7,524 nt of DNA, taken from Bacteroidota bacterium. GTDB lineage: Bacteria > Zhuqueibacterota > JdFR-76 > DREG01. How positions within the stretch are numbered: position 1 is the first letter of the stretch; each line of letters starts with the position of its first letter. The notes under the pieces are model-generated. The model was given only the letters and a program-made list of their open reading frames with translations, did no database searches and was not told the DNA's origin. This document shows, one piece after another, positions 1-6,435 of the stretch. The stretch covers positions 1 to 7,524 of the forward strand of contig JAUXJX010000081.1 of the NCBI GenBank assembly GCA_030624545.1, in the 5' to 3' direction. The position numbers were made by a program, and so were the translations under genes.

Positions 1-351
1 AATGAAGAGTCAATCGAATGGCCCCAGTTTGAAGGGAAGGAGATGGCAGACCTCATCGCTTATCTCTATTTTCTCGGCTTCGAGGATACGCCCGGCGACC
101 TGCGGCTGGGCGAAGAGGTATTCATAGATAAAGGCTGTGCAGGTTGTCATGAAGAAGGGGGGGGCATTGGGCCGGACTTAGCCACCTTGAGGCGGTTCGG
201 CTCCCCTATTCGCATGATCCAGTTGATGTGGAACCATGCTCCCAAAATGGAGGATTTGCTCTTATCGCAAAATGAAGAGTGGCCCAAGCTGACGACAAAA
301 GAAATGCAGGATTTGTATGCCTATCTGCGCTCTCAACTTAATAAGAACTGA
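1..351 (+). CDS. Multi-domain c-type cytochrome with MWNHxPxM repeats, 5'-truncated by window edge
   Basis: The frame is open from base 1, so the gene starts upstream; only the last 116 codons are visible. They comprise the tail of one domain (WPQFEGKEMADLIAYLY) and one complete mono-heme domain. The heme c attachment site is CAGCH (bases 136-150), followed by GPDL and, 37 residues after the first Cys, the second Met of MWNHAPKM, a likely distal heme ligand. The domain ends in KEMQDLYAYLRSQ. The segment is clearly paralogous to the C-terminal part of the tetraheme protein at 1253-2476, including a 19-base identical stretch (311-329 versus 2424-2442). It is presumably an exported periplasmic electron carrier; its signal peptide would lie outside the window. 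Electron donor and acceptor are unknown. The next gene starts 66 bases downstream with no strong terminator between, so cotranscription is likely. An internal ATG at base 43 is not the real start, because homology continues upstream of it. Confidence 0.9.
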   Translation, partial: NEESIEWPQFEGKEMADLIAYLYFLGFEDTPGDLRLGEEVFIDKGCAGCHEEGGGIGPDLATLRRFGSPIRMIQLMWNHAPKMEDLLLSQNEEWPKLTTKEMQDLYAYLRSQLNKN

Positions 352-404
352 GAAAAGGTCATTCTAAGGCGCAAACAGACTTAAGCTGCCTTGGCAGTAC
401 GAAT

Positions 405-410
405 AGAGGA
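405..410 (+). promoter_or_regulatory. Ribosome binding site setting the start at 418
   Basis: AGAGGA lies 7 bases before the ATG at 418. It favours that ATG over the in-frame TTG at 391, which has no such site and falls inside a small CTGCC-TT-GGCAG palindrome (386-397). Confidence 0.7.
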
Positions 411-417
411 AAAGAGC

Positions 418-894
418 ATGATTGATTTACTAAGAGAGGCCAGGCTGTTCAAAGAATGTACGTCCGAGGAGCTGGAAGACATTGCCAGTATATGCCACAA
501 GATAGCGTTTAAGAATGGAGAATATGTTTTTTCGGCCAATACCCCGGCTGAATTTTTGTACCTGGTACAAGATGGAGCCATTGACCTCCGCTTTTTGGTG
601 AGTCACTATTCTGCCTCAAAAGAAATGACTATCGATCGCAAGTTCAAAGGTGATGCTTTCGGCTGGTCCGCCTTAACGGAACCCCATGTCTATACTCTTT
701 CGGCTTTAGCGGTGAAGGATACCGAACTTTTGAGGATTGGCGAGAAAGATATGATGAGGCTGTGTAAAGAGAATAGTCATTTGGGATATGTCCTGATGAA
801 AACAATCGCCGAAATCATTGGCGAACGATTCGATCTGGTTCAAAAGCTTTTGATTGACGTTATCCAAAAAAGCCTCAGTGAAAAGGAGCGTTAG
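418..894 (+). CDS. Single-domain cyclic-nucleotide-binding-like protein (Crp-type sensor fold, no HTH)
   Basis: This 158-residue cytoplasmic protein has no signal peptide or membrane segment. Residues about 5-115 follow the CAP_ED/cNMP-binding beta-roll: LLREARLFKECTSEELEDIA at the start, the NGEYVFSANTPAEFLYLVQDGAIDL turn and strands (about 33-57), the phosphate-cassette region GDAFGWSAL (78-86), then YTLSALAVKDTELLRI (92-107) and the helices that close the fold. There is no C-terminal DNA-binding helix-turn-helix; the protein stops after one helical tail (MKTIAEIIGERFDLVQKLL). In the phosphate cassette, the Glu and Arg that hold cyclic nucleotide in E. coli CRP appear to be replaced by Trp83 and Tyr92, so cAMP/cGMP binding is doubtful. 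GWSAL-type cassettes recur in such stand-alone proteins, from memory. It sits between two paralogous cytochrome genes, suggesting a regulatory or partner-binding role in the same pathway; its ligand and target are unknown. Confidence 0.85.
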   Translation: MIDLLREARLFKECTSEELEDIASICHKIAFKNGEYVFSANTPAEFLYLVQDGAIDLRFLVSHYSASKEMTIDRKFKGDAFGWSALTEPHVYTLSALAVKDTELLRIGEKDMMRLCKENSHLGYVLMKTIAEIIGERFDLVQKLLIDVIQKSLSEKER

Positions 895-899
895 AATTT

Positions 900-924
900 T
901 GCTCGCGGGAGGAAGAGCATTTTT
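900..924 (+). terminator. Weak candidate intrinsic terminator
   Basis: TGCTC (900-904) pairs with GAGCA (915-919) around a 10-base loop and is followed by five T (920-924), starting six bases after the stop codon of the cNMP-like gene. The stem is only 5 bp, so termination may be inefficient. Confidence 0.35.
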
Positions 925-978
925 CAAAAGCATCAGCCTATTGACTTTTTGTCACGGAGTCGAAAAAAAACGACACTT

Positions 979-1048
979 GTCATTCTGGAAGAATCCTCTT
1001 AAAAAACAGCATCTTACATACGCCAAAAAAAGATTCCTCCTGAATGAC
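979..1048. repeat. Imperfect intergenic inverted repeat (REP/MITE-like)
   Basis: The left arm at 979-997 (GTCATTCTGGAAGAATCCT) and the reverse complement of the right arm at 1030-1048 (GTCATTCAGGAGGAATCTT) match at 16 of 19 positions, separated by a 32-base spacer. The motif resembles short dispersed GTCATTC...GGAATC repeats that I recall from intergenic DNA of some FCB-group genomes; that link is from memory. There is no coding capacity. Transcribed, it would form one long hairpin. Confidence 0.6.
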
Positions 1049-1200
1049 ATGAAGTTGCTATCTTTTGTGTTTTGATCGTTTTCTTAATTTTTGCACAGCC
1101 TTCAAATCTCAGGGCTTGTATCATTTGCCGTTTCGGACAGTGTTATGGGCAGCTTGCCACGAAAAGTCAGAAGAACCAAGGCCTTATATTACATGGCACA

Positions 1201-1206
1201 TATAAT
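1201..1206 (+). promoter_or_regulatory. Possible -10 box for the tetraheme cytochrome
   Basis: A perfect TATAAT hexamer lies 46 bases before the ATG at 1253. No good TTGACA-like -35 is found 16-18 bases upstream, so this is only a candidate; an alternative sigma factor or an activator would be needed. Confidence 0.3.
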
Positions 1207-1243
1207 TAAGGATACAGCACAGCAATACAAAAACCAAATAAGC

Positions 1244-1247
1244 GAGG
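1244..1247 (+). promoter_or_regulatory. Ribosome binding site setting the start at 1253
   Basis: GAGG, within AGCGAGGCGG, lies 5 bases before ATG 1253. That start places a signal peptide at the N-terminus and outweighs the upstream TTG at 1091 and ATG at 1193. Confidence 0.6.
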
Positions 1248-1252
1248 CGGTT

Positions 1253-2476
1253 ATGTTGACAGAAAACAAACGCCGAACAAATCCCTATTATTATGCTGTA
1301 TGGATTGCACTTATAATGTTGGTGCTTTGCTTCGATTCAATTTATGCGCAGGTATCTTCTTCGAAGCAGTCACCCTGGGAAGGGCGGGCGGTTTTTCGTG
1401 ATAAGGGATGTATAGAGTGCCATACCGTCTATGGCAGAGATGAAAAAGACGGACCAGACCTGGGCAGAAGAAAATTCTATGGCACCCACCTCGAATTAGC
1501 TGCGTTGATGTGGAATCATTTCCCGAAAATGTTCAAGAAGATGCAAAAGGCAGGTTTCAGATTCAAAGAATTTGATGAAGAAGAAATGGCCAAGCTTCTG
1601 GCCTATTTTTCCTTTATACGATACATTGGCGAGCCCGGCAGCGAACGTAAGGGCCGCAAGCTCCTGGAATCCAAAGGCTGCAGAAAGTGCCACAAATTCG
1701 GCGGCGTAGGGGGTGATATCGCCCCCGAAATTGGCACGAAGAATGAATACCTATCACCGCTTCGAATGGTAGAAACAATGTGGAATCACGGCCCGAATAT
1801 GTTGGAGCTTTTCGAGGAAAATGACATCAAGCGGCCGCAGTTCAAAGGTAATGAGATCGTCGATCTTGGCGTGGCCATACGGTCCTATATGTCTACCTCC
1901 AAAATTCCGGTTGGCTCCTTCGATATCGGCGATCCGGGAAAAGGCAAAATACTCGCTGAGGAAAAGGGATGCATGCGCTGCCACTCGTTTCGAGGGATTG
2001 GCGGCGAATTGGCGCCGGATTTTGACGACGTTGATCTGAGTTACTCCGTTACGCAAATCGCCGGTAAGATGTGGAACCACGGTCCGGAAATGTGGAAAAT
2101 CATGAAAAGCGAGGACATTCCCATTCCCGTCTTTGAGGAGGGACAGATGGCCGATGTCATTGCCTATCTGTATGCGCTCAAAATAGAAGATGCTCCGGGT
2201 GACCTAGAAATGGGTTCTAAAATAGTTGGTGACAGGGGATGCCTTTCCTGTCACTCGGTGCGAGGGCATGGGGCTGATATTTCTGCCGATTTGGCGACAA
2301 TGGGTGAGCTGAACTCGCCGCAGGCAATGATTACCGCAATGTGGAACCATGCGCCGGCAATGCGCGAGGAGCATTTGGAGAAAAAATTAAAATGGCCGGA
2401 GTTTAATGGCATAGACATGGCAAATTTGTATGCCTATCTGCGTTCGCTGGGGCCATCGGCAGAGGAACAGAAATAA
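1253..2476 (+). CDS. Tetraheme c-type cytochrome made of four tandem MWNHxPxM mono-heme domains
   Basis: The protein is 407 residues. The start at 1253 gives a signal peptide: a KRR n-region, hydrophobic residues about 15-27, and probable cleavage after Ala32 (SIYA-Q). Four tandem domains of roughly 90-97 residues follow, with heme c sites CIECH (53-57), CRKCH (143-147), CMRCH (240-244) and CLSCH (330-334). Each has MWNHxPxM at 86-93, 176-183, 273-280 and 363-370. The distance from the first heme Cys to the last Met is exactly 40 residues in all four, which argues for His/Met axial ligation in class I-like cytochrome c folds. Each domain closes with an (E/D)xMAxLxAYL-type helix; the second domain is divergent here (NEIVDLGVAIRSYM). 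It probably acts as a periplasmic electron wire; no catalytic site or membrane anchor is visible beyond the signal peptide. It is a paralogue of the gene ending at 351. Redox partners are unknown. Confidence 0.93.
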   Translation: MLTENKRRTNPYYYAVWIALIMLVLCFDSIYAQVSSSKQSPWEGRAVFRDKGCIECHTVYGRDEKDGPDLGRRKFYGTHLELAALMWNHFPKMFKKMQKAGFRFKEFDEEEMAKLLAYFSFIRYIGEPGSERKGRKLLESKGCRKCHKFGGVGGDIAPEIGTKNEYLSPLRMVETMWNHGPNMLELFEENDIKRPQFKGNEIVDLGVAIRSYMSTSKIPVGSFDIGDPGKGKILAEEKGCMRCHSFRGIGGELAPDFDDVDLSYSVTQIAGKMWNHGPEMWKIMKSEDIPIPVFEEGQMADVIAYLYALKIEDAPGDLEMGSKIVGDRGCLSCHSVRGHGADISADLATMGELNSPQAMITAMWNHAPAMREEHLEKKLKWPEFNGIDMANLYAYLRSLGPSAEEQK

Positions 2477-2723
2477 CAGATAGCCTGAATATTACCGTTT
2501 ATGCGACGGCGCGCAATTCCGCCGCAATTCGTGGCGATGACTGAGGGATCTCGCCTTCGAGTGAGTTGTTTAAGGGTGCCACATTTTTTCTTGATGCGGC
2601 ATTTTTCAATGGATTGTTTAGTCTTTATTTCTTAACGACTAAAAGTCTATTTACATGGATTGCTTGAAAAAATGTGGCATCTTTCACTGCAGTTCAATTG
2701 CCGTGAAGAAAAGCTCTAACTAG
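2477..2723. other. Intergenic region upstream of the two-component operon
   Basis: These 247 bases have no supported gene. A GC-rich hairpin CGGCG/CGCCG (2507-2511/2520-2524) lacks a T-run, so it is not a standard terminator. The main feature is the nested inverted repeat at 2577-2679. No clear -35/-10 pair was seen, and no GG-N10-GC sigma-54 element. Confidence 0.6.
2577..2679. repeat. Nested inverted repeat with internal direct repeat (possible operator or cruciform)
   Basis: The outer arms are a perfect 14-base match: TGCCACATTTTTTC (2577-2590) and GAAAAAATGTGGCA (2666-2679). Almost concentric with them is an inner pair, TTTAGTC (2617-2623) and GACTAAA (2637-2643). In addition, an 18-base motif ATGCGGCATTTTTCAATG (2594-2611) recurs 78 bases on as ATGTGGCATCTTTCACTG (2672-2689) with three mismatches. 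The TGYGGCA core therefore occurs three times just before the kinase gene. It could be a regulator-binding region or a small mobile-element relic; the sequence alone does not decide. Confidence 0.55.
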
Positions 2724-4379
2724 ATGAAATATAAGGTATTATGTCCAGAAAAAGAGTACGGCAAGCATTTTGCCATTCATATTCATGATTATAAACTGTT
2801 CCTCGACATCGAGGCCTTGTTTCGAAAGAACTTTTGGCATGGGCCGAGTATGAGAAGCATTAAAGCCTATCGGTTGAATCTTCAAGAAAAGTTCGCCCGG
2901 AGATTCCGGACACTAAAGTTTCGATTAATGTCATTGATCACCGTGGTATTGGTGTTGGTGGTCGGACTACCGGTAGGCCTTTTCGTATATCAGTTGGACA
3001 AAAACTACCGAGAATTCTCAACAAATATGCTCGAAACCACAACAGGCATAGCCTATCAATATATCTTTGACGGCATGATGCGGAATGATACGCTAAACAT
3101 GCAGCAAAATATTGAACTGTTAGCGCTGGAGCCAAGAATCCAATTGCTGCGCATTTATCGTCCCGGCGGCAAGATACTTTTTTCTTCGCGCAGGGAAGAA
3201 GTGCAGAAAAATGTCGACCAGTTAAATGATCCTGTATATCTTAACAAAAATGCCGAGGAATTGGAGTCTTTCACCAAAGTGGATAACGTGTACGTGCATC
3301 ACCATCCTATCTATGTGCAAAAGGAATGCACCCCTTGCCACGAAAACCAGGGTTCTGTCATCGCAATCATGGATGTCCACGCCGGCTTTACCGATTCCGA
3401 TTATATCTATGGCTGGGCGAAAAAGTTATCAATCATAGGCGCAATTTTGATAATCGGTATTCTATGGATCACAACAAATCTGCTCTATCAGCAGCAAATC
3501 GAATCCAGGTTGTTGAGAATTATTCACGGCTTCGATAAACTTGCCAAGGGCAATTTCAATTTCAAAATCAAAATGGCCGGCCGACATGAATTGGCTATGC
3601 TGGCGGAAAAATTTAATGAGACCGTAGAAAAATTAAAGACTGCGAGAAAAAAAGAGGAGCACTTCTATCAAGAAAAACTGGAACGTGCGGACCGGTTGGT
3701 TACTTTAGGCGAGGTTGCGGCTGAAATTGCGCACGAGGTAAACAACCCGGCCGGGATCATTCTCACCCGTGCGGAAATCCTAAAAGACGAGCTGAATGGA
3801 GATAGCCATAATGGCCAATACTCGCAGGATTTGGATATCATTGTTCAACAGACCGAGAAAATAGCGGACATCACCCGCAGCATCTTACATTATGCCCGCA
3901 AGTTGCCGCGCAAATTCACGGCTACGGACTTAAATGAAGTAATTCAGCACTCCATCAAAATTCTGCAACCTAGAATCACGAAATGTCAAACCACAATCCA
4001 ATTCAGCCCTTTTGAGAATTCTGCTATTATATGGGGAAATTTTCCTCAATTGGAGCAAGTGTTTTGTAATCTCATCAACAACAGCATAGATGTGCTGCCG
4101 GAAATCGATGGCCGAATCGACATCACGATTGATGCCGATGGATTCAACGAGGACAAGAATCTCTATCGAATTATCTACCAGGATAATGGACCAGGCATTG
4201 GGAAAGACCTTAGGGTTAAGGTCTTTTCTCCATTTTTTACTACTAAAGAAGATGGCAAAGGAACGGGATTAGGCTTGTTCATTGCGAAAAACATAATCAG
4301 CAACCACAACGGCAGCATGTATCTTCATGACGGTTTCCAAGACGGCGCCCGTTTTCTCATCGAACTGGAGAAATATTGA
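2724..4379 (+). CDS. Membrane sensor histidine kinase with periplasmic heme-c (CTPCH) sensor, HAMP, HisKA and HATPase domains
   Basis: Length is 551 residues from the ATG at 2724. The order is: a cytosolic N-terminus (1-68), TM1 (about 69-89), a periplasmic sensor (about 90-233), TM2 (about 235-255), HAMP (about 256-307), HisKA with AHEVNNP (phospho-acceptor His337), and HATPase with N-box NLINNSID (449-456), G1 DNGPGIG (487-493), PFFTTK (503-508) and G2 GKGTGLGL (511-518). The sensor carries a heme c site, CTPCH (202-206), just after HHHPIYVQKE and before GSVIAIMDV. This resembles the heme-containing periplasmic sensors of some Geobacter chemoreceptors and the PIYVKKEC-x-x-CH pattern of DUF3365/Tll0287-type domains. 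All catalytic boxes are intact, and HExNNP kinases commonly pair with NtrC-type regulators. The start is uncertain: neither ATG 2724 nor ATG 2850 (509 residues, still including TM1) has a good ribosome binding site. The stimulus is inferred to be redox state or a heme-binding gas. Confidence 0.92.
   Translation: MKYKVLCPEKEYGKHFAIHIHDYKLFLDIEALFRKNFWHGPSMRSIKAYRLNLQEKFARRFRTLKFRLMSLITVVLVLVVGLPVGLFVYQLDKNYREFSTNMLETTTGIAYQYIFDGMMRNDTLNMQQNIELLALEPRIQLLRIYRPGGKILFSSRREEVQKNVDQLNDPVYLNKNAEELESFTKVDNVYVHHHPIYVQKECTPCHENQGSVIAIMDVHAGFTDSDYIYGWAKKLSIIGAILIIGILWITTNLLYQQQIESRLLRIIHGFDKLAKGNFNFKIKMAGRHELAMLAEKFNETVEKLKTARKKEEHFYQEKLERADRLVTLGEVAAEIAHEVNNPAGIILTRAEILKDELNGDSHNGQYSQDLDIIVQQTEKIADITRSILHYARKLPRKFTATDLNEVIQHSIKILQPRITKCQTTIQFSPFENSAIIWGNFPQLEQVFCNLINNSIDVLPEIDGRIDITIDADGFNEDKNLYRIIYQDNGPGIGKDLRVKVFSPFFTTKEDGKGTGLGLFIAKNIISNHNGSMYLHDGFQDGARFLIELEKY
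4367..4370 (+). promoter_or_regulatory. Ribosome binding site for the response regulator
   Basis: GGAG, inside the last codons of the kinase gene, lies 8 bases before ATG 4379. It supports that ATG over the adjacent TTG at 4376. Confidence 0.65.
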
Positions 4380-5743
4380 TGACAAAGCCAGAAATTCTCG
4401 TCATAGACGACGAGCGGGAGATGCTCGTAAGTTACGAGAGAATTTTATCACGTGAGGGCCATGAGGTGCAGACTTTTCAATCGGCCGAAGCTGCCCTAAG
4501 AAGGTTAAAACAATCCCATAGCTTCTCATTGATTATTTGTGACTTAAAAATGCCCGGCATGGACGGCATGGGTTTTCTCTCCACGGTGAAAGAGGAACAT
4601 CCTCATTTGCCCCTCATCATGGTTACCGGCTATGGGACCATGGAAGGAGCGGTCGAAGCGGTCAAAACAGGGGCATTCGATTTTATTGAAAAACCCTTTT
4701 CGAGTCAGAAATTGCTGCAGTCCGTGGGAAAAGCCTTACTCGAGATTGTACCCTCAGGCGATGATGAAACGGCGAATCAGCATGGGCTTGATAACATGAT
4801 TGGCCGCTCTGCTGAAATGAAAGAGATTTTCAAAATGATTACCCGCGTATCCGATGGCAACGCAAATGTAATGATCACCGGTGAAAGCGGCGTCGGCAAG
4901 GAATTGGTGGCTCGCAGTATTCATAATCATTCTCTGCGCCGAAACCGGCCGATTATCCCGATTAACTGCAGTGCTCTGCCAGACTCCCTGTTTGAAAGTG
5001 AGCTGTTCGGATATGAAAAAGGTGCTTTTACCGGAGCGTTCCAGGCAAAGCCCGGCCTGGTTGAACTGGCAAATGGCGGCACCCTTTTCCTGGATGAGAT
5101 CTGTGAAATGTCTCATAACCTTCAGGCAAAACTGCTGCGCACCCTGGAGGAGCGAAAAATTTGGCGGATTGGCGGCAAAAAGGAAATCCCCGTTGATATA
5201 CGCGTGGTAACTGCCACAAATCGAGACGTTGAAGGAATGTTGGCTAATGGGACCCTGCGGGAAGATTTCTACTATCGAATCAATGCCATTCAAATTCACA
5301 TTCCTCCATTGAGAAATCGTGTGGATGATATCCCCCTGCTGATCCATCATTTCATGAACGAATTAAACCAGAAATATAATCGCGGCATTCAGGAAATTGA
5401 ACCTTCGGCGATGCAATTGATGAAGCATTATGCCTGGCCCGGTAATGTTCGAGAATTGCAGAATGTCATCGAACGCACATATTACCTGGCAAATCCTCCC
5501 GTTATCAAACGTTCCGATCTGCCAACGTTTTTGACCACGAACCATAACAACAAGAAGGAGCGCTGGAAAGAGATGTCTTACCGGGAGGCAAAAGATCTGG
5601 CCATGGAAGAGTTTGAACGAAAATACTTAAATTTACAGTTGAGCACATACAGTTGGAATATCAGTCGAACGGCCGAATCGTGCGGAATGGATCGGCGAAC
5701 CCTTCATCGTCTGATTAAGAGATATCATTTGAAGACCAAATAA
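4379..5743 (+). CDS. NtrC-family sigma-54-dependent response regulator
   Basis: This 454-residue protein has a complete three-domain architecture. The receiver domain (about 5-120) has acidic residues D10/D11, phospho-acceptor Asp55 (CDLKMPG), Thr83 and Lys105 (EKPF). The AAA+ sigma-54 interaction domain (about 139-370) has Walker A GESGVGKE (168-175), the GAFTGA loop (215-220) that contacts sigma-54, Walker B GGTLFLDE (233-240), an REDFYYRIN segment (294-302) and sensor [10 protein letters not shown] (353-360). The C-terminal Fis-type helix-turn-helix (about 427-451) contains [19 protein letters not shown]. With all motifs intact, it should activate transcription from sigma-54 promoters when phosphorylated, presumably by the kinase encoded immediately upstream. 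The ATG overlaps the kinase stop codon by one base (TGATG), indicating translational coupling. Target genes are not shown by the sequence; the flanking cytochrome genes are the obvious candidates. Confidence 0.95.
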   Translation: MTKPEILVIDDEREMLVSYERILSREGHEVQTFQSAEAALRRLKQSHSFSLIICDLKMPGMDGMGFLSTVKEEHPHLPLIMVTGYGTMEGAVEAVKTGAFDFIEKPFSSQKLLQSVGKALLEIVPSGDDETANQHGLDNMIGRSAEMKEIFKMITRVSDGNANVMITGESGVGKELVARSIHNHSLRRNRPIIPINCSALPDSLFESELFGYEKGAFTGAFQAKPGLVELANGGTLFLDEICEMSHNLQAKLLRTLEERKIWRIGGKKEIPVDIRVVTATNRDVEGMLANGTLREDFYYRINAIQIHIPPLRNRVDDIPLLIHHFMNELNQKYNRGIQEIEPSAMQLMKHYAWPGNVRELQNVIERTYYLANPPVIKRSDLPTFLTTNHNNKKERWKEMSYREAKDLAMEEFERKYLNLQLSTYSWNISRTAESCGMDRRTLHRLIKRYHLKTK

Positions 5744-5842
5744 ACTCTGCACTGGCAGCTGGCGTATAACTAATAGCAAGAACAACAACAAATTTTCGAG
5801 GTTAGCGAAGGGCTATGCCAACACGTAATGACTTAATAAATC

Positions 5843-5849
5843 AAAGGAG
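5843..5849 (+). promoter_or_regulatory. Strong ribosome binding site setting the start at 5857
   Basis: AAAGGAG lies 7 bases before ATG 5857, whose product begins MKKTW with a classic signal peptide. The in-frame ATG at 5815 would only add 14 residues in front of it. Confidence 0.8.
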
Positions 5850-5856
5850 CTATTTG

Positions 5857-6429
5857 ATGAAAAAAACTTGGACTCTTACGTTTCTGTTCGTATTTGTTTT
5901 TGCCGCTGGAGCTACCGGCCAGGAGAAGGCCGAAGAAGAAAAGCAACATGCTTTTATCGGCGTTGCCAAATGCAAGACCTGCCATAGGACGGCAAAGCAG
6001 GGCGAGCAGTTTGTTCTTTGGGAGAAAAGCAAGCATGCCAAGGCATACGAAACGCTCGCAGGCCACGAAGCCAAAAAAACAGCCAAAGAAAAGGGTATCG
6101 AAAATCCTCAGACTGCTAAGGAATGCCTGAAATGCCATGTAACCGCTTATGGAGTAGATGAGAAACTCCTCGGCGAAAAATACACAATCACAGCTGGCGT
6201 CGGCTGCGAGTCCTGTCATGGCGCCGGAGCGGATTATTACAAAAGGAAAACCATGAAGGCCATTACTGCTGGTACACTCGATGGCGCCACAGTAGGCTTA
6301 ATAATGCCTGATGAAAAGGTGTGTGTTGGGTGCCATAACGAGGAAAGCCCATATTACAAGAAATTCGATTTTGCCGCGATGTCGAAGAAAATCGCACATC
6401 CGGTTCCGAAAGCGGCTGAGTCAAAGTGA
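5857..6429 (+). CDS. Small periplasmic tetraheme cytochrome c (cytochrome c554-like family)
   Basis: The protein is 190 residues with a signal peptide (MKKTW, hydrophobic about 7-18, likely cleavage after Gly21). It has four heme c sites: CKTCH (39-43), CLKCH (90-94), CESCH (117-121) and CVGCH (156-160). Extra histidines placed as possible axial ligands are His60 in SKHAKAY and His181 in the C-terminal IAHPVP. The layout FIGVAKCKTCH, SKHAKAY, ECLKCHVTAYG, GVxCESCHGAG, VCVGCHNEESP and FDFAAM matches, from memory, a recurrent family of cytochrome c554-related tetraheme proteins in anaerobic and FCB-group bacteria. It likely relays electrons in the periplasm; enzymatic activity cannot be judged. 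It starts 113 bases after the regulator gene with no strong terminator between, so read-through from the two-component operon is possible. Charged, Lys-rich segments suggest a basic surface. Confidence 0.92.
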   Translation: MKKTWTLTFLFVFVFAAGATGQEKAEEEKQHAFIGVAKCKTCHRTAKQGEQFVLWEKSKHAKAYETLAGHEAKKTAKEKGIENPQTAKECLKCHVTAYGVDEKLLGEKYTITAGVGCESCHGAGADYYKRKTMKAITAGTLDGATVGLIMPDEKVCVGCHNEESPYYKKFDFAAMSKKIAHPVPKAAESK

Positions 6430-6435
6430 AAGCCT

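Larger units (their letters stand above)
895..1252. other. Gene-free stretch between the cNMP-like gene and the tetraheme cytochrome
   Basis: These 358 bases hold no convincing gene. They contain a weak terminator (900-924), a GTCG-A8-CGAC mini-palindrome (959-974), an imperfect inverted repeat (979-1048), and an AT-rich region with a TATAAT hexamer (1201-1206). The cytochrome reading frame stays open upstream to a TTG at 1091, but the residues it would add look like no signal peptide and have no ribosome binding site. I therefore treat 1091-1252 as leader. Confidence 0.6.

Noticed and set aside
391..417. TTG start for the cNMP-like gene
   Set aside because: ATG 418 has AGAGGA at 7 bases spacing and begins where the family fold normally begins.
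959..974. GTCG-A8-CGAC mini-palindrome as a terminator
   Set aside because: The stem is 4 bp with no T-run after it on the + strand.
854..1075. 73-codon open frame overlapping the end of the cNMP-like gene
   Set aside because: It overlaps the real gene in another frame, has no ribosome binding site, and encodes low-complexity Lys/Phe/Leu sequence across the inverted repeat.
1210..1223. GG-N10-GC spacing before the tetraheme cytochrome
   Set aside because: The spacing fits, but the flanks (AAGGATA and ACAGCA) lack the TGGCAC and TTGCA consensus; probably chance.
1091..1252. In-frame upstream extension of the tetraheme cytochrome from TTG 1091
   Set aside because: There is no ribosome binding site. 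The added residues carry no export signal and would bury the clear signal peptide that follows ATG 1253.
2675..2691. TGGCATCTTTCACTGCA as a sigma-54 promoter for the kinase
   Set aside because: The GG and GC elements are 11 bases apart instead of the strict 10.
4754..5350. 198-codon open frame on the minus strand inside the regulator gene
   Set aside because: It lies fully antisense to the conserved AAA+ domain and shows no recognisable motif of its own.
5800..5813. GG-N10-GC spacing before the c554-like cytochrome
   Set aside because: The flanks (AGGTTA and GGGCT) match poorly to the sigma-54 consensus.
5833..6219. 128-codon minus-strand open frame over the c554-like gene
   Set aside because: It is antisense to a heme protein with four intact CxxCH motifs; its Phe/Leu/Cys-rich product is what the reverse of Lys/Glu-rich codons gives.
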